The notes: a model not told the origin generated them from the letters alone. A stretch of DNA of 64,000 bases from Linanthus parryae (GCA_023055425.1 JALGPY010000001.1:144175368-144239367); one strand, 5' to 3'. Shown: positions 23,575-35,702, numbered from the stretch's first letter. Translations and numbers: made by a program.

Positions 23575-25185
23575 GAGGGTAAAAGACACTTTCGCCCCTA
23601 TGGTTTGATTGAAGTACACTTTCCCCCCTTCTAGTTAAAAAAAGGACATTTCAGCGCTTCAGTGTGCCGAATTTCAAATAACTTCCAGCCGTGGTTGTGA
23701 AGCTGTTAGCCTTGGGGTGGGATTTGCCACTATAATTAGTTTTCAGAGACAAATTCCCCTTACCCTCGTGCAAAAAAGTTTGTTATACCATTGGATAACC
23801 TCGTGTTTTGCATATTTGACATGGGTAAATTTGTCCAAATAAATTATTTACAGTAAATGACCTAATTTCTAGACTAGTGGTGATAAAATATGAATATCGG
23901 GGTGTAAGTTTTCAAAAGTTCCGCGCACTAAGGAGGTTAAGAGTCAGTTTGGGAATGCTTCTGCTGTCAGCACAATTGTTTTCCGACAGCATAAACAGTT
24001 TTAATTAAGGGGTGCAACTTGAACGGGCTAAAACCGACCAACTCGAACCCAGCCCAGACTAACTTCGGGCTTGGGAAAATGTTTAGAGTAATTTGGATGG
24101 GCTTGGGCAAAAAAATTCAATCCGAATTGCAATTAGGGTCGGGCTTGGGTACCAATACTAAGTGATGTGCTAGTGCTAGTCCGAATAGCCCGATTTATAT
24201 ACTCATTACTTGTAAACGTTACATTTGAAGAGTATTATATAGCATATTATCAAGAAACTATTATTTTTCTATTAATTATTAATGATATTTTTAATTATAT
24301 TTATGTTCTTAACTATGATATTTTTTTCGAGAAAACATTTAGTATTCTCTTGTATAAATGGATAATTTTTAAAATCACTCAAACAACATATAGTTACTAT
24401 TTTTTAGCCTTAAATAAAAAATTAAGTGTCTACATTCAATATAGTTACTATTTTCTTAACTATGTTATTAACTTAATTTTAAGGGGACAAGTTTAATTCA
24501 GTTGCATGTGATAATTATGTTAAATTTATTTAGTTTAATGGGCTAGCCCGAATTCAACCCGAACCTGATTGGTTTGTTCGAATTTAGGCTTGGATGGGTT
24601 GGCGATGCTCCTAAACCGAGTTGGGCTGGGTTTGGGCAAAACCGATAGAACCCGGTCTTGAGCTTGGCCAAGGGCGTCAACACCCCTCCCCCCCCACCCA
24701 CCCCACCCAAGTTGCAATCATAGTTTCAGTATGTTTTGTAAAAATGAAATTTATGCTTTTTGGGATAGTTTCTGTTGTCCCATAGCAGCTTTTAGGAAGG
24801 GAGATGCTTTTTACGAAAAGTGCATTTGATTAACTTATCCATAGCCGATTCTAACCTTACAAATTTAATTTTTTTTGAATAATTATTTTTACGAAAATGA
24901 CATGTGTCATATATTTTTGTCATTTCACCCTCTCACAGCAATTTCACGGTTGATATTACCAAACATAAAATAACTATATCAATATTTCACTGCAACTTTC
25001 ACGTTATTTTTATCAAACAACATTTTATCTAAAAGTCACAGCATCTTTTTCCACAGTGTTTTTCCCATAGCAGCTTCTAGCACCGCCACAGCATTCCCAA
25101 ACTAGCTCTAAGTGTCCATTTCCATATTAGAAGGGTTAAAAGTGTCGTCTTATCAAACGAGAGGGGGTGAAAGTGTCTTTTACCC
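23575..25185. mobile_element. TIR element with nested insertions
   Basis: The left end GGGTAAAAGACACTTTCGCCCC and the right end (complement GGGTAAAAGACACTTTCACCCC) form an inverted repeat extending about 60 bp with drift. Inside, a second TIR pair, CAGTTTGGGAATGCT (from 23941) and AGCATTCCCAAACTAG-type sequence (to 25109), marks another element. That one in turn holds a hAT-like insert of about 24006-24690 with ends GGGGTGCAACTTG and CGTCAACACCCC and GGGC/GGGTTCG subterminal repeats. No clear target duplication for the outermost ends. Confidence 0.55.
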
Positions 25186-25394
25186 GAAAATGAAAATGGA
25201 AACCGAATTCATGTGATGGATAGAATGGGTGGCAAAGAGCATCTTCTATACTGCGCCACATTTGATGGTAAAAAGTTGGTTTTTCCAGTCGACCACAGCA
25301 AATCATCAAAAGAATGTGATATTTTTTAGGCCCATAGTCGTGACCATAAATATCTAATTACCAAATTCTATATCTGATGTAGCTTTTGTGAAAT

Positions 25395-25839
25395 GATAAA
25401 AGACATTTTCTACCCTCCGAGTATGGAGAACATACATTTTGCCCCCCCGATTTATCGATAAATACATTTTGCACTCGCGGTGGCTCCGATTGGGTCCTAT
25501 ATGACTTGATGGTCTGTGTGCTTGGACGAACGACAGTAGAGGGAGAGGGAGAGACTGAAAGCAGACCGTGAATGAGGGAGGCAGGCAATGGTGAGTGAGG
25601 AAGAGAAGAGAGAGAAGAAGAGATAAGGTTATGGGATGGAAATGAGGAGGATAAGGAAGAAAAACACATTTATAGTGGGGTAATTTCTTAATATTTCGGG
25701 GGTATTTTTGCCTTTTCACCCCTCTGTTAGTCCTCCGTTACATTTTAACTCTGACAGGGGTGTAAAATGTATTTATTAATAAATTAAAGGGCAAAATGTA
25801 TTTTCTCCATACTCGGAGGGTGGAAAATGTCTTTTACCC
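25395..25839. mobile_element. MULE-like non-autonomous TIR element
   Basis: 445 bp with about 50-bp terminal inverted repeats (AAAAGACATTTTC, ACCCTCCGAGTATGGAGAA, ATACATTTTGCCC on both arms) and a 10-bp direct repeat TTTGTGAAAT at 25385-25394 and 25840-25849. Long TIRs with 9-10 bp duplications fit Mutator-like elements. The terminal GGGTAAAAGACA is shared with the larger element at 23575-25185. The frames on its minus strand are not credible genes. Confidence 0.8.
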
Positions 25840-25965
25840 TTTGTGAAATGTTGAAGTGCATCTCCCACAGTACTACCAAATCCTATCATATCACATGGTT
25901 CAAATTTGCCCTCAAATTTGATTGCTAAAAATGTGATTTTAATCTACAATTCTCCACCAAATTAT

Positions 25966-26273
25966 TAACCTACCTGCAAAATGTTTTTTAAATTTTGGAC
26001 ATAAAACTCCACGCACTTTCAATCTCTCACTACAACCCCGTTCAATATACACATGTGAGACACTTAACCCCAAATTGACAAGGGGGTTGAATTTCTAACA
26101 GAAATTAACCACGTGCTAATCATGTGATGGTCCTTGAATTTCCGTTAGGGACTCAACCCCTATTGTCAATTTGGGGTAAAGTGTCCCACATATGTATGTT
26201 GAAGAGGGTTTGTAGTGGGAAATTGAAATTGCATGAGATTTTGTGTCAAATAATGCATTTTGTAGGTAGGTTT
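25966..26273. mobile_element. Foldback MITE-like inverted repeat
   Basis: The outer arms AACCTACCTGCAAAATG and CATTTTGTAGGTAGGTTTA pair, as do inner blocks CACTACAACCCCGTTCAATATACA / TGTATGTTGAAGAGGGTTTGTAGTG and ACCCCAAATTGACAA / TTGTCAATTTGGGG. The whole segment could fold on itself. No target duplication was identified. Confidence 0.6.
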
Positions 26274-26879
26274 AGTTTATATTACCCGATTCTTAATTAG
26301 TGTTTAGAGCGTATTTTTTGTTTACTTTTATATAATTCAAGACACTATGTCATACTTCCTCTACATTCTTTAATTCTCCACGTTTTTCTTTTTAGGCAGT
26401 ATCTTCTCTTTCTCTACATTTATACATTTTGAAACTTTTTTGTGGTTAAATGACAAAATTGTCCCTAAAAGGTACCCCACAACATTAATTGAGTGGACTT
26501 CACCATGTAATTATGTGTGTGCACCAGGATAGAAAGGTAAATGACACAACTTTCTTAATAATTGTGCCTACTCTCTTTGATGAGAAAGAAATGACACGGA
26601 GGAGATATGTTGCAAATAATTAGTGTTAAAAATAAATTTAGGTGACCAATATAATTATAATGAGATACTTTGAAGTGTTATTTAAGTTTTTTCATTCCAA
26701 TAAATGTGTTTACTGTTTTATTATAATAGTTTTGAAGTGTTTTTTAACGATTGTATGAATAATCTTTTTCAATCTAATCATTAAGAAATTTTATATAATA
26801 CTGTTTTGGTAAAAAATAATTTTTTATTCTAATACTTATAAAATTCATAATTTGATGATAGATTTGATGATTTGTTCAC

Positions 26880-29230
26880 GTTTCCTCTTCCCCAAAAAAC
26901 TTCGCAATGAATTGAATTCAGAAATTTCCAACTTTTGGTAGGGTGGTTTCTCATCTAATGAAAGGAGGATACACTGGAAGAACTTGAATTCTTTGTGCAA
27001 CAGTAAAGCAGCTGGAGGTCTGGGCTTCAAAAATTTACATCTTTTTAAATTGTTCTTCCTAGTTAAACAAGCATGGATGTTAATCAATGGTGAATTGTCG
27101 CTCTTCAAGCAAATTTTTAAAGCAAAACTCTTCAAGAACATCTCTTTTTGGCAGGCCAAGGGACCCTTCTGTCTGTTCATGGTCTTGGAGAAGTCTCCTT
27201 GCTGGCAATGATGTGTTAAAAACAGATGGAGACAGAGCTTTTCCAGTGAAAAGAATGTCAATATTTGGAGTGATCCATGGCTTGCAAGGACAGATAATCC
27301 TTTCGTCACATCTTCTAGGAGCTCTCTGCAAGGAATCAATAAAGTGTCTGATTTGGTGCACGCAGAAAAAAAGGAATGGAAGATTTACTTGATAAGGCAA
27401 ATATTTAATCATGATAAAGTTGCTTGTATTTTGTCTATGGCTGTTTGGAAATCCTAACAGCAAATGTAGGAGAATTTGGATGTTCTCCAATGATGGCAGC
27501 CTCTCTGTTAGCTCAGTCTACGGTCACATTTTTTGCTTCCAGAAATTCTAATGATCATACATCCTCTAGCCACATTTTTAGCTAGAAAAGGCTGCGGAGT
27601 TTATGTGTTACTCTAAAAGTTAATTTTTTTATTTGGAGGCTGTTATCTGGATGTCTTCCTATTGCCCCAGCTCTCAAAAGGAGAGGGTGTAGTAGCATTG
27701 ATGAAATCTGTTCCCTTTGTGGGATGGATATTGAATCTGAAAAACCATCTTTTCAGGCATTGTCCCTTTGCCAATCATGTTTGGATGCTATCCCCACTAA
27801 GATTCATCCCACATATTTCTGAAGAGATCTCTCTTATTGGATGGTGGGAGATGATCAATGACAAAGAAGCTGAAGAAAAGGAGAAAATGAGAATTCTTGG
27901 TCTTACTCTACGTTACCTGGACTCGGCAGTTTCGCCCAAGTACCCGGGTCGATACGACCCGATCCGGGTGCGGGTACGAAATCCACGTCGACCCGGCTGA
28001 GTTCATCTCGGACGCGGCTCACTGTTGAGACGCCTTCTTCTGCCTTCGCTTCACACCGTCAGTCTTCCTCCAAGTCGCCGCGTTTCTCTGTTGCAGACCG
28101 TCGTTGTCTTCGTTCCAACTTCAATACCACGAAGAAGACCTAATTTCTCCTCTGGGTTAACTTAATTTGCATAAGTTGGGTTGGGTTGTCTGTTCTATTA
28201 GTTAAAAGAAAGCCCATGTGCATACTGTATTATTAGGCCCCTTGTATTCTCAGTTTTCTACTGCTAAAGCCCAGAATTACAATTTATTTATAAAAAGCTC
28301 CTTAAGAACATCTTTTTATTTCAGAAAGGTCCTTCACATGATAAAAAATGTCATTATTCTTCTTATTACTACTAAAATAGATGCATGACCTTACACGAAA
28401 AACACATAAAATAGAAAAATATAACATATCCCCGCACCCGTGTCTAAAAATTGGGTACTTTTTAGCCGAGTCCCCGGATCCTAAATTTTAACAATTAGGC
28501 AAATCCGATCCTCGGATACACACCCGACATGACACCCGCACCAGAGTCCAGGTAACGTAGGTCTTACTACTCAACTATGTTGGGAAATTTGGAGAGCAAG
28601 GAATGAGTGGTTATTTGTTAAAATTAAATGGAAGCCCATCCAGATTGTGCAGATAGCTATCGCAAAGTTCTATGAACTATGGGATAGATTGGCTATCACC
28701 AATAATCTCAAGGTTGGTGTTTTAGCTATTTCGAAAAAGGCTTCAAATGATGATGCTGATTTCATTATATACTGTGATACTGCAACTGACAATATTAAGT
28801 GCATGGGTGGAATTGGTTTAGCTGTTCTTGTTGACACCAGAGGTAATCTTGTTGATAGCTCTAAGCTCATATTTTCCATTATTTGCAATCCACTTGTGTT
28901 GAAGGCTACTGGAATCAGGCAAGGACTTATCTTGGCCTCAAAGAAAGGATTTCAAAGAATTATGATATGCTCAGATTCTAAATCTGTCATTGATGCCATC
29001 AATTCTAATGGAGGTAAAAGTCCCAGTATCATAGCTGCTATTGTAGATGATTGTAAGTCTCTAGCTATAGAATTTGTTTCTTGTATTTTTTCTTTTGTTC
29101 ACAGAGAGGATAATGTGCTTGCTCATGGTTTTGCCAAAGCAGCCATTAACCCTTGATTTGTATGGTCCTTGTGACCTTTCTTTGGCAGTTTTAGCCTTCA
29201 ATGGAATTGCCTGCTTGCTTTAAAAAAAAT
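26880..29230 (+). pseudogene. LINE (non-LTR retrotransposon) 3' remnant, interrupted
   Basis: Plus-strand blocks give the C-terminal part of a plant L1-type polyprotein. The end of the RT region (SKAAGGLGFKNLHLFKLFFLVKQAW, 26990-27110) is followed by a zinc-binding RT-associated region near 27600-27790, then an RNase H-like domain at 28647-29156 (IYCDTATD, ICSDSKSVIDAI, HREDNVLAHGFAKAA). Frames shift repeatedly. In RNase H the usual acidic residue in the second motif appears replaced (LKATGIRQGL). The remnant ends in a short A-run at about 29222-29229. A separate TIR element (27908-28560) splits it between the zinc region and RNase H. 5'-truncated and inactive. Confidence 0.75.
27908..28560. 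mobile_element. TIR element with 8-bp duplication inside the LINE
   Basis: Both ends read CTACGTTACCTGGACTC (perfect 17-bp inverted repeat) and are flanked by GTCTTACT at 27900-27907 and 28561-28568. The interior has CCCGGGTC/CGACCCG-rich ends and an AT-rich middle without an ORF. An 8-bp duplication fits hAT-type insertion, but the terminus does not start with the usual CAG/TAG, so the superfamily is left open. Confidence 0.8.
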
Positions 29231-29871
29231 TGTTGAAATGATGAGATAACTATCTGATGTAAAAATTGTTGAAATCTGTGGAACACTTAAAATGCTATTT
29301 TTCCATCAAAAATTTTGAAATGGTGTTTTCGAGAGTCAACTGTGGGAGGCCAAATTATTTTTCTCTGCTAAATATAAGATTTGTGCAAAATTTGATATTA
29401 ACTGTGGAAGATGCCCTAAGAGAAAAACCACACCCTTAAACCGGTAGATGTTAATCTACAAACGGTCAATATATTGCGACCCTATCAATCGATTTTCACA
29501 AAATATGATTAGTTTGGAAATATTGTGGCGTTTTAAAAAAGCTTATGTGCATGAAGTATTAGGACACAAATGCTTTGAAAATTCACAAAAGAAAGGGAGA
29601 GACGTAGATCGATCGCCCGCGTTTATAACTTGTTGTGAAAAACATTTTTGTTGTATTTTGTACTTGATAATTATAGGTTTAGACTTGTTGTAAATGCCAA
29701 AACGACCATAATGCCACACATGATGGAATAAATAGTATGGTATAAAAAGTAAATAATTTTTGATATTTATTATAGGATAAAAATGTCAAAACGCAATCCG
29801 GAAAAGCAAAACATTCATGTTTCCCAAAACCTGAGGTGGAAAGCAAGTTGTTATCTAAGTAGATATATAAT

Positions 29872-29896
29872 TTTTTTTTTTTTTTTTTTTGAGGAT
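29872..29896 (-). mobile_element. Extreme 5'-truncated retroposon (poly(A) only)
   Basis: A poly(T) run plus GAGGAT, 25 bp in all, sits between exact 16-bp direct repeats TAAGTAGATATATAAT (29856-29871 and 29897-29912). On the minus strand it is ATCCTC followed by poly(A). Confidence 0.75.
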
Positions 29897-30723
29897 TAAG
29901 TAGATATATAATAATTCGCCAAATAATTTGTTAAAGCACCACCAATACTGCTCTTAGCATCAATACTACTTTTGACATCAAAATAACAGTATTTTAGAAA
30001 ACAAAAAATATTGCCAAATTGACTCTTAAGAGACTCAAACTTCATAAGAGTCCCAGTAAGCTTCTAGTTGCCCCAGAAAACACCCTCGCGAAAACAAATT
30101 AACCGACAACACCGTTCGCCAAACTAATGACATTTGGTGCCGTCTGGAATTACATAGTTGCAGATACATGATTCTAGACTAATCACTAAATCCTACAGTG
30201 ACTAATAATACAGCAACACGAGTTTTTATGGGCCGGGAAATTACACTTCGTATAATGCTCACTATGAGACGCTAGCCAGAGGCTCCGCCCACTGCTTTGG
30301 CTCGCAAGACATGACTGGGGCCTTCTACAGTTGTACGTGGTTGTGGTGACATAACACCACGGCACCCTTTCACTGTGGGACTGAGGAAGTCCGTTGGTGG
30401 GGAACGTTCACTAGTAAAAGCTAAAGTGAAAACAAGAAAAGAATATAAAGTTATATCATTTTATTTTATGATGAGTGATTCACACTCATAGTTTATCTGA
30501 GTTAAACAACTAATTGTACCAATTGTTGACTGATGTCTAGGGATTGAATATCAAAGAACTTGACGAGTGATTCAAAATGGGCGTATATTAGTTAAGACCT
30601 TTTGGTGATTGGGCAATTTAAGTCATTTGGATGGGTCATAACAAATACCTTCTTCTAGAACGGCGCCCAAGTGCTGAGAAGAAGAAGACGACGAATGATG
30701 ACAAGGAGAAGGAGAAGGAGAAG

Positions 30724-30924
30724 CAGGGGCGAAGCCAGAAATTCGGATCAGTGAGGGCTAAAAACTTCAAGAGTTTCAAAGGAGTATTTCTTTGAGCAAA
30801 ATGTAAAAGTTTGGGATTAAATTGTAATTTCAGTGAGGGCTAATTGATCAAAAAAAAAAATGTAATTACTAGAAAATGAGTGAGGGTTACAACCCCCACA
30901 AACCAAAGTGTGGCTCCGCCCATG
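30724..30924. mobile_element. Possible hAT-like MITE
   Basis: The ends CAGGGGCGAAGCCA and TGGCTCCGCCCATG are imperfect inverted repeats of a type common in plant hAT MITEs. The flanks are AGAAGG-repeats, so a target duplication cannot be judged. Confidence 0.45.
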
Positions 30925-31248
30925 AGAAGGTGAAGGTATTTGAATTTGCAGCTAATGCAGCCCAGTAGCTATCTCCGGCGCATTGCCAAGTGGGATAAGA
31001 GGAACTAGTACTACTTAACTCGGCCATTTCTTTCTTTGGTTGTCACAAAGAATCGTTCCGATATGAAGCTTGAACAACACTTATACCTAGCTATCAAATT
31101 ATGTGCAGTTTATTTCGAAATATCACATTGCTCAAAAATAAAATTAGGATAACCTTTTAATTAATAGTCCTATCGCCTTTGACTAATTATTGATGAATAT
31201 TTCTGTATAGATTTCTGCTATACCCCTCATCAGCTACTTGTATGAAGA

Positions 31249-33045
31249 TCAGCCATATCTCCATGTCGGTTGTTTCCGTGATCTCACTCGTGGACCCTTT
31301 CTCCACTTGTTATCATCTGCTGCTCGTCTCTTCTTAACTGCTACATAGCGCTTTTTTTCCGGTTTCTCTTCTTCTTCTTCTTCTCCTGCAAACATAATTA
31401 CTTTTTAATGGGCCAAATAACAAATTTTTCTATGCATGAAACCGCGAAGTTGGTTCAATCGTATATTTACCTGAATCAAATATCTGCCTCCTAAAATCTT
31501 CTTGCAACCCCAATGGTTGATCTCCGTTTATATCATGATCATAGGTTTCCAATCTGCAAAAATTAAGATGAACGCCATCATGCCGTGACAAGAAGGAACA
31601 TGATCATATTAATTACTTACTACTACCAGAATTGGCTTTAGTAGAAAAAGGCACTTACAATCGTAGCACCATGGCCTCAAATTGACTGGCATCAAATCGA
31701 CTAATGAGATTCTCTGCAGGAGATTTAGAACTGGCTGTGCAAGTGTGAGCATAGTGAATTAGTAGTAATACGAGACTTAAACAACAATGTCACAAGATAA
31801 ATAATACTAATAATACCCAGCAAAATATATACTGGATACCTCTAAACACAAGTAATAGATGAAACTAATTTAGTAGTAGTAATTCCCCCACTCTGAGCAA
31901 GCTGTAAATCAATGACGCTCCCTAATTCTACAGCGATGTATACAAGGCCAATTTCTCCCGGCTTTACACTGTTTCTCTGCTACATCAATGTCCCAAGATT
32001 ATGAGACATGATTGTAATCTATGTAGAACGGGTGTAGGTGCGGTAAATTCCCAAAAATAGGGGTGTGACGACTTATTTATATAATTATTTTATATTATTT
32101 GTGATACTATTAGACTAATATAAAATTCATAATAATAGTAAATCCATATTATAATCAAACAGAAATTCATTCACAAATTACAAAGTACAAAGTTACTATA
32201 TATCAACTACGTAATACTTCCTAACGTTGTTGTGGAGACACAAGTAATATAATGGTTAAAATTGTTCTCATAGATACACATTTTCTTTGAGTTAAATTAT
32301 AGTTTTATTTTAGAAGACTCAGCTAAAACTTTAGAAATAATCATGACTTATTCACAAAGCACCCAGAAGCAGGCAGCGACCTCCCAGAAGCACTCGTGTA
32401 ACATAAATTCCAACTCTCATTCAACGATCACAGCCTCAAGGCTAATGTAACTACCCACTTCCTTAGGGCTGTAATGCGGAAGAGTTGACCTTTTTGGATA
32501 GAAGGGCGGATCAGAGGAAAGTAAGGGCACACCCCGAAAAACCACACTTCAAGATATTCTTTTAGGGTTTAGGGTTGGATATGTTCACACATTGGTGCTC
32601 TGGGGCGTGCGCTCTAAGGTCATGTGTACTTTTGAGTGAGAATATATAGAGAATATATTGAGATAAGTTAGATCCCCTACCATAAGGAGGATATGGTATG
32701 CTAGGGTCAAACAACTCCTCTCCAAAATCAAGTCTGCAACCACGGAGAAACACGGCAAGTTAACGATTACTCCAATATTAATCTACATTGAAGATTGCAT
32801 ATTCATGAATTGAATGAAAAAGAAGATAAGCACTTACAATTGAGTGATTGAGTCATCAATTTCTTGAAAAAAATCAAATAGAAATTCCACTTGACTAATT
32901 CTGGCAGTCATGTCTGTGAGAACAACAACGAAGATTTAATTTCGATAATTTCACAAGTTTAAGGATATAAATAAATTATAAAAGAGAATAATGTTGCAAG
33001 CTTTACCTCGTACCAGTCGAAGGTCGTGGAATCTGGATGAATGAT
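31249..33045 (-). CDS. Unrecognised six-exon gene, 140 aa
   Basis: Assembled by hand from splice signals: 5'UTR exon about 33045-33007 (donor GAG|GTAAAG); exon 2 32913-32838 with ATG at 32911; exon 3 32733-32681; exon 4 31734-31659; exon 5 31553-31471; exon 6 31385-31249 (TGA). Every junction is CAG/GT-type and all phases close: 74+53+76+83+137 = 423 nt. The protein starts MTARISQVEFLFDFFQEI, is acidic in the first half (DFGEELFDPS), has a Glu run after IFDSG, and ends in a basic, Arg/Lys-rich tail (KKRYVAVKKRRAADD ... TWRYG) that could be a nuclear targeting or nucleic-acid-binding tail. TATAAA lies at 33071-33076 (minus), about 30 bp upstream of the leader. I do not recognise the family; it may be a small nuclear protein or a truncated duplicate. 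Confidence 0.65.
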
Positions 33046-33070
33046 GAAGAGAGGTGACTGACGCTAGGGT

Positions 33071-33076
33071 TTTATA
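33071..33076 (-). promoter_or_regulatory. TATA box of the 140-aa gene
   Basis: The minus strand reads TCTATAAAACCCTAGCG just before the proposed 5'UTR exon. The spacing to the leader is about 30 bp. Confidence 0.6.
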
Positions 33077-34246
33077 GACAGGGGAACGGGGCACCTGGGC
33101 AAGTTCGGATTTGTTGCGAGTCAAAGGTTGATTTAATTACACTGAATGCCACTTCAGTTGGCACTAATTACACTAATTACCCCCTGTTTCTTTTGAAAAT
33201 TATCTCTTACCCCTTTTTATGGCAAGAAATACCCGTGGACCCCAGTTGTTGCGCAATTGGGTACGATAAACTCATGTGCAAGTCTACGGACTGTTATGTT
33301 TTTGGTGATTCGAAGTACCTAGCCAACACTTGGACGAAGCGGCGAAGCAATGGCGAAAGCAAGTACGAAGCGAAAAATTGGAGTTGTATGTTGCGTTCGT
33401 ACAAACATGTTTATGCGAACACTTCAGGTGTTTGTACAAAAACACTGTGTTTAGGCGGTTTCGTTGTTTCCTTGTTCAATTTTGGAATGTTTTTCTCCGT
33501 TTCTTTGGGCACAAGTCGGTACTCTAGCCTATATAAAGGGGTTAGTTGATTGTATTGGTCTCTCATCAATAAAATTGGTTCGTTTTAATCGTGGACGTAG
33601 CTAACCTAAAAACTAGTTAACCACTTTAAATCTTGGTGTTGCTATTCATCTTGTTCTTCGCCTCATCACTCTTCTTGGCTTCCTCATTTGTTTTCTAACA
33701 CGGACAATACAAGAAAGTTATCAAGACTGTTGGTCATGCCTAAAATATATACTTAATATAATTTTAGATATAAACATATGATATATTAAACTTTTATGTA
33801 ATCTATTTGGTGACAATAACTACAAATTAAGCTTATATGAGACTAGAACATCATATTGAAGAAAGTAATGAAAGTTCAACTTGAGTAAGTGTTAGCAATG
33901 AGAACTTGACATACAGTGAGTTAGTGAGGCGACGGACTACCTCGATAAATGGGTTGGATAGACCATTTTAGTTGAATTTTTTGTTTGACTTAGTTTCAAA
34001 TAAACTCAATGGCTTAGTATTGAAGTCAGTTGCTGAAGAAGTACACAGCGTTGGCAAAAACGCGCTCTAGAATTTTGAGAGCTAGGATTATAGGCGAAGC
34101 GAGGATTGAGAGCGGGAGCGAAGCCTCTCCCAAGAGTTTCAGGTGATCCAGGTCATGCCGTAGATGTTCTTGCCACTTGGTTGTGACGAAGTATTGAGAA
34201 TCAAACACAATACCTTGTAGAGTTGTTATTAAGTCTTCATCCAAAC
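33077..34246. other. Intergenic, no supported gene
   Basis: Plus-strand frame 33193-33549 and minus-strand frame 34026-34244 show no domain and no splice context. Nothing else is seen. Confidence 0.4.
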
Positions 34247-34769
34247 TAGGGATGGCAACGGATCGGATTTGGATCGGATCTGTGCATAATCCGATCGGAA
34301 AATAATACCCCTGATTCGAATCCGATCCAAACCCGTTCTCCGGATCAATATTGGATCATACAACGGATCACCTAAAATATCCGAATCCGATTCATAAAGA
34401 AAACGGATCATGTATCAGAAGAACGGATCACGAATCGGAGTATATAACTATACAATTATAATCTATAATTATAATTATATTATATGTATTTATTCGGATC
34501 GGATCATATTATTGGATATTTATATTATATATTTGTACATATATTGGATAGGTTCGTATCGGATTATCAGTAACTTATATATACCGGATCCGGTCGGATC
34601 GTATCATCGGATATTAACATGTATGATCCGAATCCGATCCGAAATTCGAACGGATCGCATATTTGTGATCCAAATCCAATCCAAAAGCAAATAGATCGGA
34701 TTCGGACCGCTCCATTAGGGTCGGATCATCCCGGATCTCGGATCGGAACGGACCACATTGCCATCCTTA
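34247..34769. mobile_element. Non-autonomous hAT element
   Basis: The left end TAGGGATGGCAACGGATC and the right end (complement TAAGGATGGCAATGTGG) are imperfect inverted repeats, with an exact 8-bp duplication ATCCAAAC at 34239-34246 and 34770-34777. The subterminal DNA is packed with GGATC/GATCCG repeats, likely transposase-binding sites. No coding capacity. Confidence 0.85.
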
Positions 34770-34777
34770 ATCCAAAC

Positions 34778-35702
34778 TATCTCAATGTCACAGGCAATTT
34801 ATTATTCTACTATCAAATTGTCGACTGATATATAGCCCTTAATTTAACACATTCTAGAATTGCAATCACCTACGTCATAACTGAATTTTGATGGGCGGAG
34901 GCACATGGAGGTGAGGGATCGACAGCAACGCAAGTGCCCCCTTCACTGATTTTGAACACTATAACTTCAAGCTTAAACATTACAGTGTGTACACATATGT
35001 ATGTACTGTATGTTAGAAAAACAAACTACATTTCAATTTCACAATGAATAATAGAACACCCCAATACAAAGGGACCTTAATAAGACAGCAACTAAAATCT
35101 AAGTGCTTATTAGTGCTTCAAAATCAAGCGAAACAAACCTATTACATTGTTACATGTGCATGTTCCTTAAGCTGACTTAAGTTGTGTAATGCACAGAAAG
35201 TCAAAGCACCCCATAATTAAGTTGTTTAGATCCTACTCAAAGGCAACACCACATTTTAGTCAACCAGAATTTATTCGCTCTCTGGTTGTCATGCAAAACT
35301 AGGAGTAAATAGGAGTAGGATAAAAATAATAATTAGTACTCCTTTCATTTTAAATTCTTCCTAATATTTTGACTTTTGATATTTTTACAAGGTAATTTGA
35401 CTAGTAAAATGATACAAATTTGTCAAAATTTCATAATGTTATTGGTTTAATACAACTCTACTACATTATGCAAACGCTGACAAGTCTTTTGTATATTTCG
35501 TCTATTCAAATCATCTAATCAAAGTAGCTTTAACCACAGGGAATAATTTAGGATAGAGGAGTATATGTAATCTTCTGAATTACCATCTCCTTAAAATCTT
35601 TGTACCGACGACTCAGCGAACAGACCATGTAGCTTTGCTTACAAAGGGTATTTATTATGTTATTGCAATGAATATACGAGTCTTTTCCTGCTCATAGATG
35701 TA
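34778..35702. other. Intergenic, AT-rich, no gene
   Basis: No long frames. GGGCGGAGGCACATGGAGGTGAGGG near 34894 resembles one end of a GGGCGGAGCC-type MITE, but no partner end is found. Confidence 0.4.

Larger units (their letters stand above)
29231..31230. other. Intergenic, TE debris, no gene
   Basis: Holds the 25-bp poly(T) insertion at 29872-29896 and a hAT-like MITE at about 30724-30924. The frame at 29448-29693 has no recognisable domain. A GAAGAAGAAG / GAGAAGGAG purine run lies near 30677-30722. Confidence 0.45.

Noticed and set aside
24535..24717. Minus-strand ORF in the nested TIR region
   Set aside because: Lies in subterminal repeats of a hAT-like insert; no coding evidence.
32681..32733. 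Possible homology of this exon to eIF4A coding exon 2
   Set aside because: Both start with ACT.GAT and end TTATG|GTAGGG, but the sequence between does not align and the encoded residues differ. Probably coincidence of splice context.
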